Shown: piece after piece, positions 34,701-44,879 of the stretch
How positions within the stretch are numbered: the stretch's first letter is position 1
Layout of the letters: the number at the start of each line of letters is the position of its first letter
Source of the DNA: Paracyclopina nana
Lineage: Eukaryota > Arthropoda > Copepoda > Cyclopoida > Cyclopettidae
Direction: 5' to 3'
DNA length: 64,000 bases
Assembly (NCBI GenBank): GCA_019096065.1
Contig: JAGUCH010000003.1
Coordinates: 124,001 to 188,000 of the forward strand
The notes under the pieces: model-generated
Told to the model about the DNA's origin: nothing
Database searches by the model: none
What the model saw: only the letters and a program-made list of their open reading frames with translations
Made by a program: the position numbers and the translations under genes

Positions 34701-37700
34701 TCACCGCAAGAGGGCGGTGTGTTGTTATGACAAGGATGTCTATAAGCGTTCCACTCCTTATTTGGCAACTTTTCCCCCCTTTTTAAGAGCACATATTATG
34801 CTGCATGGACAAACTGACCAGCATTGTGCAAAATGGGAGTGAAAAATGCTTCAATTTTGGGCGTGGCTGAATTCACATCTGCTTATGTGTAAATCTGCAG
34901 TGCAACTATTTGTCATGCAATCATGCACTAATTGCCAGAGAAAACCTCAAAGTGATTTCCAAAGAAGAGAATTTGGCTGGGTAAGCATTTTGCCAGTGGT
35001 CTTACCTGAGCTTTGGTGCTGTTGGACCTTTGCAGTGAGTTGGTGTCGAAATTAACCGGTTTGTAGTCCTTGTTTTTCCTCCTGTCCAAGGAGGGACTCT
35101 CCAGCCCACTTGTGGGCGACCACACGGGTTGCTGCTGAGATGCTGAGCCCGCGGATTGCCCGAATTTGCTGAGCTCCTCGTTGCTCGACCACTTTGCTGA
35201 GAACATTGAGAAAAGATGGTCAAAAATCCAATTTTACAAATTATGAAGCCAAAATGAGACTTTTTGTAGTTGTTACCTAATCAGTGGTGTGGCCACTGAG
35301 GTGGCTGAAATTTTACTGAATGATGGTCACAATTTTGGACATCACGAATCAAATGGCCAACCATGCATGATTTTGACTACTATTTTCGCTATACTACTAC
35401 TGCTGCAAGCCATAATAAAAATGTGTCCATTGTAGTGAATCTGGGTGGAGTAGTGCAATGTTTCGGCATTTTTAGGGGTAAATCAGCATGAACATTCAGT
35501 GACAAAATAAATGTGCCACATTTCCTAATTGTCCCTTTTTTCGCATAATCCTTTAGAGACATACACTGAAATTTTCAATTAAGCACAATTTTCTCAAAAT
35601 ATTGGATAATCAATATGTTGCCAACTTGATGAGGAATAAATAAGTGCTAAAAAGGCCATGAATAGAATTAAAAGTCGAATTTCATTTGCATTGATGATAT
35701 TGGGCGTGAGTGAAGCTCTCTAATGAATCACAATGGGGGACTACGCCCATTGAACAACACTAGACTATTTTGGAGAGGAAATAAATAATGGATGCCACAT
35801 TGACCACCTTCCAACAAAATACACCACAGATTAAATCTACAGCATTTTAAGGCTGACAGCTGGCAGCACGCCCTTGACAAACCGGCACGCCTGAGCCAAT
35901 TAGCTGTGCAGCTGTGTCAAACAAGACATCAGCTGACTTTGACATTTATGTAACAAAATTGACAAAAATGAATAATGCTGCAAAATCAGGCCAGATGGCG
36001 CTGATGGTTGCATTTTGAAATAACTCTGTTTTCAGGCTTTTCCCCTAATTAAATGACCAATTGTGCTCACTGCCATAAATCATTGATGACAAAGTGTAAT
36101 ATAGAAAAGCCGGCTTTTGAAATTAAAATTAAACTCAAGAGCATTTGTAAAGGCGCCCTCTGTATGCGAGTCTAGTCATGATTTGGTATTAATTGAAGCT
36201 TTCAGCGAGAATTATGGAAAGGTTTTGAAGCGAAATTAAAAAAACTCAAGAGCATTTTTATAGGTAACAGTGTGACGCTATTGTAAGCGAGTGTAGCGCC
36301 ATCTAGTTGTCATTTGGAATGAATCGAAGCTTGAGGCAAGCACGCTGGAAATTACCATTTTTCAACTTCCTTGCATCGAAGCATGGAGAAGGGCATGATT
36401 TTCTCCCATTGGCCACCATGGCAGCCGAAGCAGCTGATGCATTGTTATTTGGCGCCAAATTGCTGGGTCTGGTCAAACCATGGGTCATTTTGAGGCCTCA
36501 CTTAAACACAGAGTAGTGACATCAACAAAGAAAATGTTCAGCTTGAAATCAGAGATGCTAATCTCTTTGAGGCATGATGGAAAGAAGTAGAAAGCTGAGA
36601 GAATAAAGCTCTGTTGTCCTTAAAAATCTGACTTGCTTGGCCATGGCCCAAATATCTTTTTCGCCTGTTTTTTCCCAACTTTTCTCCCACTAATTAAAAG
36701 CTTTTGTTGCAAAAAGCCCCTGGAGAAGAACACTTCATCAATTATTGAAACAAGCTTTCTAAAATTGATCTTCAGCCTTATTTCTGTCAAAAACTTTGCT
36801 GGTCATTGATGTCACACTGAATTTCTCTCACATCACATGTGAGGTGTTGAAGGTGATGCTTTTGTTTCACTACTAATTCATTTGCCTACTTCAACTGTAA
36901 GCTAGTAAGGGCGGCCGTGACTTTCACACTGAAGCTTCTCAATGCTTTCACAGTGTTTGCATGACTGTCAGATGTCTGACATGAACGGGGAGAAAGCTGA
37001 GCTTTTTTTAAATGCGCGCGTTTACGCTACAACTTATATGCAAACATTCATATATGCTCAATTCCAATTGCTCAACATGACTAAAATTTGGCTGTGCATG
37101 CTACTGCTTAATTTTCCTGGCCATTTTGGAACTCAGTTTGTTATTTGGAAAATTCAATTAGGCTCAAAATTTCATGGAATGTCTTTAATTGCATTTTTTG
37201 CACTTTTTTCTTACTAAAATTTAAAGGGCTCCTTTTAAAATTAAGTTAAGAGCATTCAGCTAAATTTCATAGTATTTATCAAGTTGATATAAAGGCTGAC
37301 TGAGTAGTTTTGACATGGACCAGTTTTTCTTCAATTCCTGACCTTTCCATTTAACTAACTGCAAATTAACTTCACTTAAAATTACAATCAAAAGCTGAGC
37401 ATTCATTCTTGCCCTTGATTTAAATATAAATTCACCTAACCAGTTTGCATTCAATAAGCTTTCCATTCAGCCTTAACTTTACTTTTCCTATTATCCAATT
37501 ATTCATCAATTTGGCCTTTCACTGACTATGAATTATCATGTTTCCAATCTTGAAATCATGCTTTTCTCATTTTCTTTTTGCAGTTGAGTTGTTTGTTTTC
37601 TTTCAGCTATTCAGTGGGTCATCATGCATTAAGGGCACACATGAACATCATTAGTTTTGCATGCCTCAAACTCACCCATAATACCATCAATTTCGCTCAG

Positions 37701-40700
37701 CAAACAATCTGTCTCATCAATCTTGTCTTTGCCTGAGCTTTCTGAGGGTCTAGGGCCTTTTTAATAGGGGCAAAAAAAGCAGCCTTTCATAGCATTATTC
37801 AGCAAAAAAAAAAGACTCTTACAGTTAGTTTCTGTTGAGATTTTTTGCTGCTGCTGAGATTTCACAAATTTCTCCTCTCTCACTCTCATGAATTCATTGG
37901 TAAGGATGTTATCACTGGACTCGGATTTCTTGGGTGTCAAGTGTTGTGGGCCTCCATTTTGTTTTCGATTGTTGCCAACTGAATTGCTGGCCTTGCTCTC
38001 CTCCAGCCTGTTCAATTTATTCATATATTCCTCAAGCATTTTGTCAGAGCTCTCCTTGGATTGAGGCTTGACTACTGAATAATTGGAAGTTGCCACTGAA
38101 TTTGACATTGAGGACTCAAAGACTTGAGCCTTGGTCTGCTTCACATTGAACTTGGACATGACAAAGCTGTTGGAAGGCTGCACTGTGCTCTCCTTGGCTG
38201 TGGGCAAGACAACCCCATTGCTCTGGAACAATTGATAAAGCCATAAATAAGGAACTAGCTAGGCGTCCGAAGTAACAGAGCAGCGCTTCACCATCTTGGA
38301 TTATTTGAGCTGAGTGAGTAAATTAGTAAAGACTTGAGAATTAGGAATAGACTTAAGAGATCCTGTGGCTTAACTGATAGCGCTCTCAGCTCTTGTGATA
38401 GAAGATAAGTAAGGCTAACAAATTGTAAATAGTGTGTGGCGTCCAAGTGGCACGACTGTTTAGGCTCTTGACTCTAAGGCAAGCGGTCTAGGTTCAAGTC
38501 CCCTAGCGCCATCTTTGAAATCCTTAGTTTTTCCACTAGGTTTGGGCAAGAACCTATTACAGCTTTTCCTAAGCCTCAAAAAGGCTTCAAAAAAGACTTA
38601 ATTGAGGAACTAGCTATGCGTTCGAAGGAATAGAGTGGTGCTTCACCATCTTGGATTATTTGAGCTGAGTGAGTAAATTAGCTTAGGCTTCGAAATTAGG
38701 AATAAACCGTGGTGATCCTTTAGTTAAACTGATAGCACTATCAGCTTTCATGATAGGAGTTAAGTAAGGCTTATTACAGCTTTTGCTCATTACAGCTTTT
38801 CCTACACCTCAAAAAGGTTTCGACAAAGACTTAATTTAGGAACTAGCAAGGTGTCCTAAACAATAGAGCGGTGCTTCACCACCTTGGATTATTTGAGCTG
38901 AGTGAGTAAATTAGTTAAGGCTTGAGAATTAGGAAAAGACTGTGGCAATTCTTTGGCTTAACTGATAGCGTTCTCAGCTCTCATGATAGAAGTTAATTAA
39001 GGCTAACAAATTGTAAATAGCCCGTGGCGTCCATGTGGCACAACTGTTTAGGCTCTCAGCTCTAAGGCAAACGGTCTAGGTTCGAGTCCGCTGGCGCCTT
39101 TTTTAAATCCTTAGTTTTTCCACTAGGTTTGGGCAAGAACCTATTACAGCTTTTCCTAAACCTCAATAAGGTTTCGACAAAGTCTCAATTGACATCATTG
39201 CATTCCATAAAAAAGAATGGGTATGCCCAAAATCCTATGCTCATCTTTGCTCACGTCAGCTCACCTCGCTCAGCTCAAATTACTCAAGCGATAAGGAAGG
39301 AAGCCGTTGTTTGACAAAGCCATTAAGATAAAATAGTACCTCAGTGTCGACATTTTTGGCAATATGATTGGCACTGTTGCTCCTGGAGATCCTTCCGGAT
39401 CCAGCCAGGGCTTGGTTGATGAAATCCGACTCAGTTGTGAAGCTCATCTTGTCTCCTTTGGCATAGAATCCAAATGGCTTTTTCTTGATGGTGGACACTT
39501 CTTCCCCGGATGACTCCGTTTGATCCGGAATGGCCAGATCGTCCAAATGATCAATGTAGACAGAGTCACGGAACTCCTGCACGTCCGCTATCCCATCCAG
39601 GATCTCATTGACCGATCCAGAGGCCAATGAGTTTGTCTCAGTCAAGTCATCATAGATTGGGTCTTCCTCGGTGAACAACGGCTCACAGGCAAGCTGCACA
39701 ACACTCTTGGGCCACTGAAAAACAGCTTTTGAAGTAGTTGCTTTTATTTTATGAGTTGGGCGCGCGCGCGCGCGCGCGCGTAAGTTGCACAAAGAGGTCA
39801 AATCTACTCATTTCACTTCTTGGCCTTGCTCAACTGAGCAAGACTCGTGAAAATCAAGTTGACCCTATTTTAAATTAAATATAAATATAAACTTATCATA
39901 AATATGGTATAAACATATAAACATAATATAATTTAACATAGAAATATTAATTGAACTGCATTTGAGAATAATAAATAATTGTTTTTTGTAATTTTTTGAT
40001 GCTTGAGAATAGATAATAAAAATGAATTTTTTTTATTTTTGCACTGAGTGACCTATAAACTTAAGTTTGAAGCAGTTGTGGAATCCTGGCAAAAACTCAA
40101 AAAAATGAAATTAGAAAGCACCCAAGAAGTGCACTGAAGTGAGTACTACACTTTCTGATATTATGATGCAGCTTACACTGAATTAATTCTGAATGTATTT
40201 TGAAAGCAGTTTCTGTTGGTATTTTGGTATCTATGCTTATTTTACAAATAGTGTTGAGCATTTGCTGGCTTTGGCTTCAAAGGCAAAAAAGTGATGGAAA
40301 TGCGCAACTTTTCCAAGGCTCAAAAGCTCAACCTTTCTTTTTTGGGCACTTTGGAGCGTGACAAAGTGAGCTTTCACTGTTTAACAATAGGTGACGATTT
40401 TGAGCTGTCTTCCACGCTCGATTGAAATGTAAAGCATTTTAGAGCCGCCATTTCAAGCCCACTTTTTACGCCACTCAAATTACCAATAGAGTGAAAAATG
40501 GCAAAAGAAATCTAACACTAGATGGCGTTACCTGCAATTTTTTTCAAGGTGTTTTTAGCATAAAACTTGCTTGAAGCAATCCTGACGAAAGTTCCCCTTT
40601 AGTAACTAGAGTTGTTTTTTAGCACGCCGCTAGGTGTCGCCATAGCATAAAAAGAGCGCGAAATTCAAATTAAAAAACTGGATACAGCAGTGTGGTAGTA

Positions 40701-41646
40701 ATCTCTGAAGACAATTGCATTGAAATGGAATCTGTTCTATTTGCTAAAATCTGTGCAGATTTCACATTAGCATCATATCAATTACATGGATGTAGGGCGA
40801 TCCTAGCGGCCTTTTAGGGCAACATCTGGGATTTTCAGCTGACTCTTCTCAAGAAAAACAACTGAGAAAACTGAGTTACCGAGTAGTAGTTTTGAATAAT
40901 GGCCAAAGCAAAAGTGTAACAAGACTTTTTGAAGGATTACTTCAGAACCCAATAATAAAAAAACTAAATATCTATAATAACCAAAATATCAAATATCCTT
41001 ATGCTAATCACGAGGATAAGCATGAGTAAACCTTTTATCATAATTTTTCGCCCTGAAAAAGTGGCTCAACTCATTGAAACGAAACTTGATTTTCACCTCA
41101 ACTCCCATGTGTTTCTTCTAAAATGTCGGTAGATGGCGTGGCTTTGTTATGATACTGTTGTCTATAACTTATAAGTCTGCTTGGACTGATCACCTTGATG
41201 TAGAAAACATGTTAATTCAAATAACAGCAAATGAAAAGAAAACAATGCCAAGAGGACAATTAATTTTGAGTTCACGCAATAAAGGCTAATGGCCTTATAC
41301 ATTTCAGTTGCTGTGGCCTTGCCAAATATTAGTCTCTTTGCTAGTACAGCACAGAGCTTAGCATAGCTCTTTTTTTCATCTGTGGAGAAGGGCGAAAATT
41401 GGGTAACATTAAGCTTCTCAGAAATTAGCCCTTTTCAAGCCATTTAACAAAAGATCAGCTGAAAAGCTGAACTCTTTTCAGCTTAGCAAAACAAGAAAAT
41501 GAAACCGTTACTGAAACCAGCGCCAAATATTCACCTGGTGGCCAAAATTGTCAAAAGACAGTACTATAAGAAACTAATTTTCAATGTAGAAAGCAAAGGC
41601 TTAGTCTTACCTTTTTGGAGTAAAATTGGTGACTTTTGGCATTCAT
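22564..41646 (-). CDS. CAP: CAP/Ponsin/vinexin (sorbin-SH3) adaptor, long-range form
   Basis: Cytoskeletal adaptor linking integrin/vinculin sites to actin. Sixteen coding exons agree in phase: 41611-41646 ([12 protein letters not shown]), 39340-39714, 37823-38222, 35006-35196, 34030-34261, 33784-33924, 33050-33143, 32870-32992, 32684-32807, 31905-31939 (35-bp microexon), 31672-31844, 27303-27418, 23989-24213, 23408-23932, 23174-23262 and 22564-22732. They total 1015 aa. Family marks in order are [15 protein letters not shown] and [40 protein letters not shown], the SoHo-type [54 protein letters not shown] and [12 protein letters not shown], then three SH3 domains. The last ends [21 protein letters not shown], as in SORBS1/2. 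The first exon is inferred from phase and a strong donor only. All introns carry repeats. Confidence 0.9.
22763..23146 (+). mobile_element. MITE family C, copy 3
   Basis: Starts AATAAGCCGAAGGCG and contains CAGCGCCATCTAT, GCCTGGCTCCGTT and AAGCGCCATCTAG. It ends near GTCCCTCCTCAACTTG, where the terminal GGCTTAT is lost. It sits in the last CAP intron, 30 bp from the terminal exon. Confidence 0.8.
23408..23932 (-). CDS. CAP: CAP exon: first and second SH3 domains
   Basis: 175 codons. SH3-1 begins in the preceding exon (VSRALYNFQ) and continues [32 protein letters not shown]3-2 reads [40 protein letters not shown]. The two are spaced by a Ser-rich linker, as in vertebrate SORBS proteins. Confidence 0.95.
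24429..26480 (+). repeat. 56-bp minisatellite, 37 units
   Basis: The unit begins GACGGAGCCGGAAGAGGATC and ends AGAATCTACAATTCAT. By direct count every unit start from 24429 to 26445 is exactly 56 bp apart, with no indel. At least seven sequence variants occur in recurring order (see findings). 56 is not a multiple of three and the array lies in a CAP intron, so it is non-coding. Unit 37 is partial and fades into diverged sequence. Confidence 0.95.
26640..26800 (+). repeat. Degenerate short tandem repeat (ACTTGGCC..)
   Basis: ACTTGGCCAATACTT, ACTTGGCTAATACTTGAGG, ACTTGGCTGAAACTTG and similar 18-24 bp units follow one another downstream of the minisatellite. Confidence 0.6.
26925..27072 (-). 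repeat. Inverted degenerate relatives of the 56-bp unit
   Basis: On the minus strand this reads GGAATAGAAACTACT..GACATACCAGGAATAG and GACAGAACCGGAATAGGATC, then TACAACAGACCAG. These match the GGAACTACTG and GCCGGAAGAGGATCTACAGC parts of the minisatellite but lie in the opposite orientation. Confidence 0.6.
27518..31286 (-). CDS. CAP: CAP alternative long first coding exon
   Basis: Open for 1256 codons from ATG at 31286 ([19 protein letters not shown]) to a phase-1 donor (ACA G/GTGCTC) that fits the exon at 27303-27418. With the SH3 exons it makes about 1630 aa. It holds basic, Ser-rich segments with two copies of FLKE(R/K)(R/K)AV..SRF ([22 protein letters not shown]), Lys-rich [12 protein letters not shown], and a helical block around [20 protein letters not shown] and [20 protein letters not shown]. 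Three near-repeats of [15 protein letters not shown] follow. I recall comparable long exons in insect CAP, but I am unsure of this. The SoHo exon also ends in phase 1, so this exon may be skipped or used from its own promoter. A likely 99-nt in-frame intron lies at 29180-29278. Confidence 0.85.
31590..31632. repeat. Short inverted AGGTGGCGC pair
   Basis: AGGTGGCGCTTTTG and GTGGCGCCACCT face each other about 25 bp apart in the intron before the SoHo exon. It resembles the ends of the mini-element at 33330-33437. Confidence 0.5.
32280..32662 (-). mobile_element. MITE family C, copy 4 (inverted)
   Basis: Reverse orientation: GAGGGACAAACTTTTTCG and AGATGGCGCTTC at the left, CTTTACGCCTTTGACTTAT at the right. 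It ends 22 bp from the CAP exon at 32684. Confidence 0.8.
33330..33437. mobile_element. 108-bp mini inverted-repeat element
   Basis: Perfect 15-bp inverted ends TAGGTGGCGCTTTTC / GAAAAGCGCCACCTA enclose a GC-rich core of CGCGCC and GCGCGC blocks. That base composition is unlike the surrounding AT-rich intron. Confidence 0.65.
34290..34748 (+). mobile_element. MITE family A, diverged copy
   Basis: It shares AGAAAAATTACAATCGCTTC, CAATTTGGCCTTTA, GCCCAAAATTAGACTATTAC and CACCGCAAGAGGGCGGTG. The right end is TTATGACAAGGATGTCTAT. It lies 29 bp from the CAP exon at 34030-34261. Confidence 0.7.
35985..36500 (+). mobile_element. Dispersed repeat family F, copy 1
   Basis: Contains AGATGGCGCTGATGG, CTCAAGAGCATTTGTAAAGG, GTAGCGCCATCTAGTTGTCA and GAAGCTTGAGGCAAGCACGC. 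An inverted copy lies at 42165-42790. The outer limits are approximate and there is no coding capacity. Confidence 0.7.
38250..39195 (+). repeat. Three tandem copies of a tRNA-related repeat
   Basis: Units start GGAACTAGCTAGGCGTCCGA (38253), GGAACTAGCTATGCGTTCGA (38610) and GGAACTAGCAAGGTGTCCTA (38837). Units 1 and 3 are about 350 bp and contain TGGCGTCCAAGTGGCACGAC and the B-box sequence GGTTCAAGTCC (GGTTCGAGTCC in unit 3). Unit 2 lacks that tRNA-like half. The T-stem pairs poorly, so these are probably SINE copies, not tRNA genes. Confidence 0.7.
39760..39780. repeat. (CG)10 dinucleotide tract
   Basis: Ten uninterrupted CG steps in an AT-rich intron, 46 bp upstream of the CAP exon starting at 39714. 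Such tracts can adopt Z-DNA. Confidence 0.9.
40790..41170. mobile_element. Repeat fragments: GGGCGATCCTAGCGG and family A ends
   Basis: 40794-40860 matches the left end of the 48700 element (ATGTAGGGCGATCCTAGCGG, CAGCTGACTCTTCTC). 41120-41165 resembles a family A right end (TGTTATGATACTGTTGTCTAT). Confidence 0.5.
41611..41646 (-). CDS. CAP: CAP putative first coding exon
   Basis: ATG AAT GCC .. AAA AAG/GTAAGA encodes [12 protein letters not shown] in phase 0. It was chosen because the next exon (39340-39714) needs a phase-0 partner with a start, and this has the best donor seen between 39.7 and 47.6 kb. Support is splice-site logic only. Confidence 0.55.
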
Positions 41647-42164
41647 CTTGAGAATAATGCTGCTTCCTCTCAATTGAAGAAATGTTTACCCAAATTCACA
41701 CTTGAATTCCCAGCATGACTTGTCTTCAAAAAATCTCCTTGAGGCTAGTAAAGGTCCCATGGGACATAGCACAATGACTGCATTGCTTGCATGCTTGTTG
41801 CAGCATTGAGCATTTGTCCAAAAAACTGGGGAAATCTGCTGCTGTCATCTCAATTTCACAAATTTTTGTTGGGCTTTTTGTTGATCCAAGAATTTTGCGG
41901 GGCAACAAACAGTCACAACAAACTGAACTGATGAACGCACGTGGATCACTTATCCGCAGGAGTAAGTTGAGCAAGAAGCAGAAAATATAGAGGTCTGCAT
42001 GCGCATGCGAGAGTAGCGACATGACGCGCGCGCACTTTTTCTTAAACTCAACTTCCAGCGCTCGTTTTCTTTTATCGGCCATAATAATATTTGCCAAAAC
42101 CTGTTTTTTAAATGCAAACTTGTAAAAATGCTCCAAGTAAATATTCAAGTTTTCAAAACTCAAT

Positions 42165-42790
42165 TCAGATATGCAAATTGGTTAGATTAAGTAATTTGGC
42201 GCCAAATAACAATGCATCTGCTGCTTTGGCTGTCATTGTGGGCAATGGGGGAAAATCATGCACTTTTTCATGCTTTGATGCAAGGAAGTTGAAAAATGGT
42301 AATTTCCAGCCTGCTTGCCTCAAGCTTTGATTCATTCCAAATGACAACTAGATGGCGCTACACTTGCTAACAATAGTTTCATACTGTTAGCTTTAAAAAT
42401 GCTCTTGAGTTTGAGTGTTTTTTTTTAATTTTAATCTAAATTTCACTTCAAAACCTTTCCAGAATTCTCGCTGAAAGCTTGAATCAATACCAAATCATAA
42501 CTAGACATGTATACAGAGGGCGCCACCAATTGAAATGATGCCATAATGTGATCACTAAAAAAGCTGACGGGCTTGATAATCAGTAATTACTTTTAAAAAT
42601 ATAGCTTGGAAATGTTAGCATGAAAAAAGGTGTTTTTTTCATTTCAATTTCACTTTAATGGCTGGTGTTTCAGCAGCTCACTTTGTCATCGTTGATTGAG
42701 ATGGCATTGAGCGCAATTGGCCATTTAATTGGAAAAAAAGCCTAAAAACAGAGTTATTACAGAAAACAACCGGCGCCATCTGTCCTTTTT
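42165..42790 (-). mobile_element. Dispersed repeat family F, copy 2 (inverted)
   Basis: Inverted relative of 35985-36500, with TTTGGCGCCAAATAACAATG, CATTCCAAATGACAACTAGA, AGATGGCGCTACA and, at the far end, CGGCGCCATCTGT. It is about 100 bp longer than copy 1. Confidence 0.7.
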
Positions 42791-43630
42791 TGCAAAATTT
42801 CTGCTAGCTCGAATCATGAATAACATCCCATTTTCCCCTAAATTTTGAGCTTCATGAAAACCTTTAATGCATATAAATATCAAATTTTCAGCATATTCGC
42901 TTCTCTTTGCAAGTGGATGTTTTTGCCAAAGTATTTCTTCAGCTATCACTAGCTTTCTTCTTCTTTCCCTAGGCAAAAGTGCCGGGCGTTGATGATGCTC
43001 TTCTTCCCCTAGCTAAATTCTTGCATGTTTTATGCAGGCCACAACTACAACTTATAAATGGAGCTCAGCTCATTTTGCACTAATTACCACCAACAGGAGT
43101 GTGTAACGTACAACTTAATTTGGGCTGACAAAATTATTGTGTCAAAACACATCGGTCATTCTTCCCCAAGACTTTTAGCACAAAGATGATTCGTCTTGGT
43201 CACCTTTCAACGGGAAATTGTGACAAACCCGAGTTCATTTGTTTTACCTTTTACAAACATACCTTTTTTTTGCTCTGCTATAATTTGCAAAATGTCAAAC
43301 TAACATTTTACACACTCTTTTTTAATTTTTATTGAATTTTCAGTGAAGACTTTTTTTTAAAAAAATTGGGTTTTTCTACTTCATAAAGAATTTTGAGAAA
43401 TGTCTGGAAAATATTTGAAAAATATATTTTTTTCAAATTTTAACAGTAGCTCTAAAAGCTAGTGAAATGTGAAAGCAATTGCTCTAATTTTGGAAACCGA
43501 TTATTAGGTAACCTTTCAATGCTAGAGCTCTCAAAATAGACAAAATTGCTGAAATGAGCCATTTTTACGCGCAATCAACGGCCGAAAGCACTTACCTGAT
43601 TTTCCGTGTTTTTTCTCTCATTCTCTTTTT

Positions 43631-43730
43631 GGAGGGCGGGCCGAAGGCCCGCCCTCCACATTTCGCTGTGACCTATGTTTGGAGGGCGGGCCTTCGGCCC
43701 GCCCTCCACATTTCGCTGTGACCTATGTCG
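43631..43730. repeat. GC-rich 27-bp perfect hairpins, two in tandem
   Basis: GGAGGGCGGGCC-GAA-GGCCCGCCCTCC (43631-43657) and GGAGGGCGGGCC-TTC-GGCCCGCCCTCC (43681-43707), each followed by ACATTTCGCTGTGACCTATG. The stems are 12 bp and perfect; the loops are reverse complements of each other. Partial copies occur at 44225, 44490, 44600, 44640 and 46652. Confidence 0.9.
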
Positions 43731-43757
43731 CTCCCCCGTTTGACACAGGAAACTGCA

Positions 43758-44060
43758 CAAGGATATCGACCAGGAAGTAAATTCTAGTCTAGAAAAAGAC
43801 AGAAAAATGTTTGCCTCTTATGGGGTTTGAACCAGGGTCAGACAGTATGGCAATCAGACACTCTGTCACTGAGCCATCTTAACATCACACAAAAAGTACA
43901 ACTTTTGAGCAATTTCATTCAAAGAAAATGTTGAACAACATTTTGGGATTGCCCCAACACCTAGCAAATTAAAATCATATGCTATGGCCACATTCAGCCC
44001 AGTCACTGGGCTGAATGCAACAGTGTTTGTTTTTCCATAGAGGGCATTTGAAAATTTGTC
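43758..44060 (-). repeat. tRNA-derived SINE, copy 1
   Basis: Read on the minus strand: A box TGGCTCAGTGACAGAG and B box GGTTCAAACCC at 43811-43884, then a tail with GGTCGATATC. The flanking 43880-44060 segment is shared with copy 2 at 44233-44480. Confidence 0.6.
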
Positions 44061-44232
44061 CCTCAAAAACTCAAATTGCAGTGCTTTCAAAAAAGTGACT
44101 GAAGCATATTATTGAGAGTTGGCAAAAGGTTTGCCCCCTCTCAATTTTTTTGTTTCTCAATTCAAAAAATTATTTTCACAGAATTGTATTTATTATGTCA
44201 GAAGCCCTTCCATAGCATTGGTTTTTGGAGGG

Positions 44233-44480
44233 CGGGCCGAGATATCGACCAGGAAGTAAATTGTTATCCAGAAAAAGACAAAAAAATTATTGCCTCTTCC
44301 AGGATTTGAACCTGGGTCGGACTGCATTGCAATCTGAAACTCTGTCACTGAGCTATCAGAGCATCTCACCATTTTACCAATTCTTTGCATTATGATTGAA
44401 ATATAAAGTTGAGCAAATGTTTAGGATTGCCCTTACACCAAACAAATTATGTTGACCACATTCAACAATATTCAGGCAAT
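44233..44480 (-). repeat. tRNA-derived SINE, copy 2
   Basis: Minus strand A box TAGCTCAGTGACAGAG and a perfect T-arm (CCAGG, TTCAAAT, CCTGG) at 44290-44366, then a T-run. The acceptor stem does not close. It inserts directly after GGAGGGCGGGCC. Confidence 0.65.
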
Positions 44481-44879
44481 TTTTTTGGGAGCGGGCCAAA
44501 GAAGGCCTGCCCTCCAAATTTCACTATGACTTATGTTGCTCCCCTGTTCAAAAAACAGGAAACTGTAAAAAAAAGCGCCACCAGTATACGTGCAATATTA
44601 GTGGGAGCGGGCCGAAGGTCCGCCCACTCTCATTATTTTGGGAGGACGGGCCGTCAAAACTAAAACTGTAATACTATTAACAAACTGATTGATACTGATT
44701 GATTGATGATGGTTAAAAACAAACTACTTAGGAGTGACTTAGGTAGCTAAGCCTAATTAAGCTTCACCTTGTGCAGCCACTTAAGGAGTGACTTGAGTCA
44801 CCACCTCTGTCTTTGGAAACCATAGCTGACTTGAGCAACAATAGATTACTTGGATAACCATGGCTGACTTAGATTTGCC

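Noticed and set aside
38433..38512. tRNA gene
   Set aside because: A-box and B-box sequences exist, but the T-stem and D-arm pair badly and the copy at 39020 is equally altered, so a SINE is more likely.
41726..42163. Minus-strand ORF with MADKRKRALEVEFKKK
   Set aside because: Overlaps family F repeat sequence and has no conserved feature. A better phase-0 first exon for CAP is at 41611-41646.
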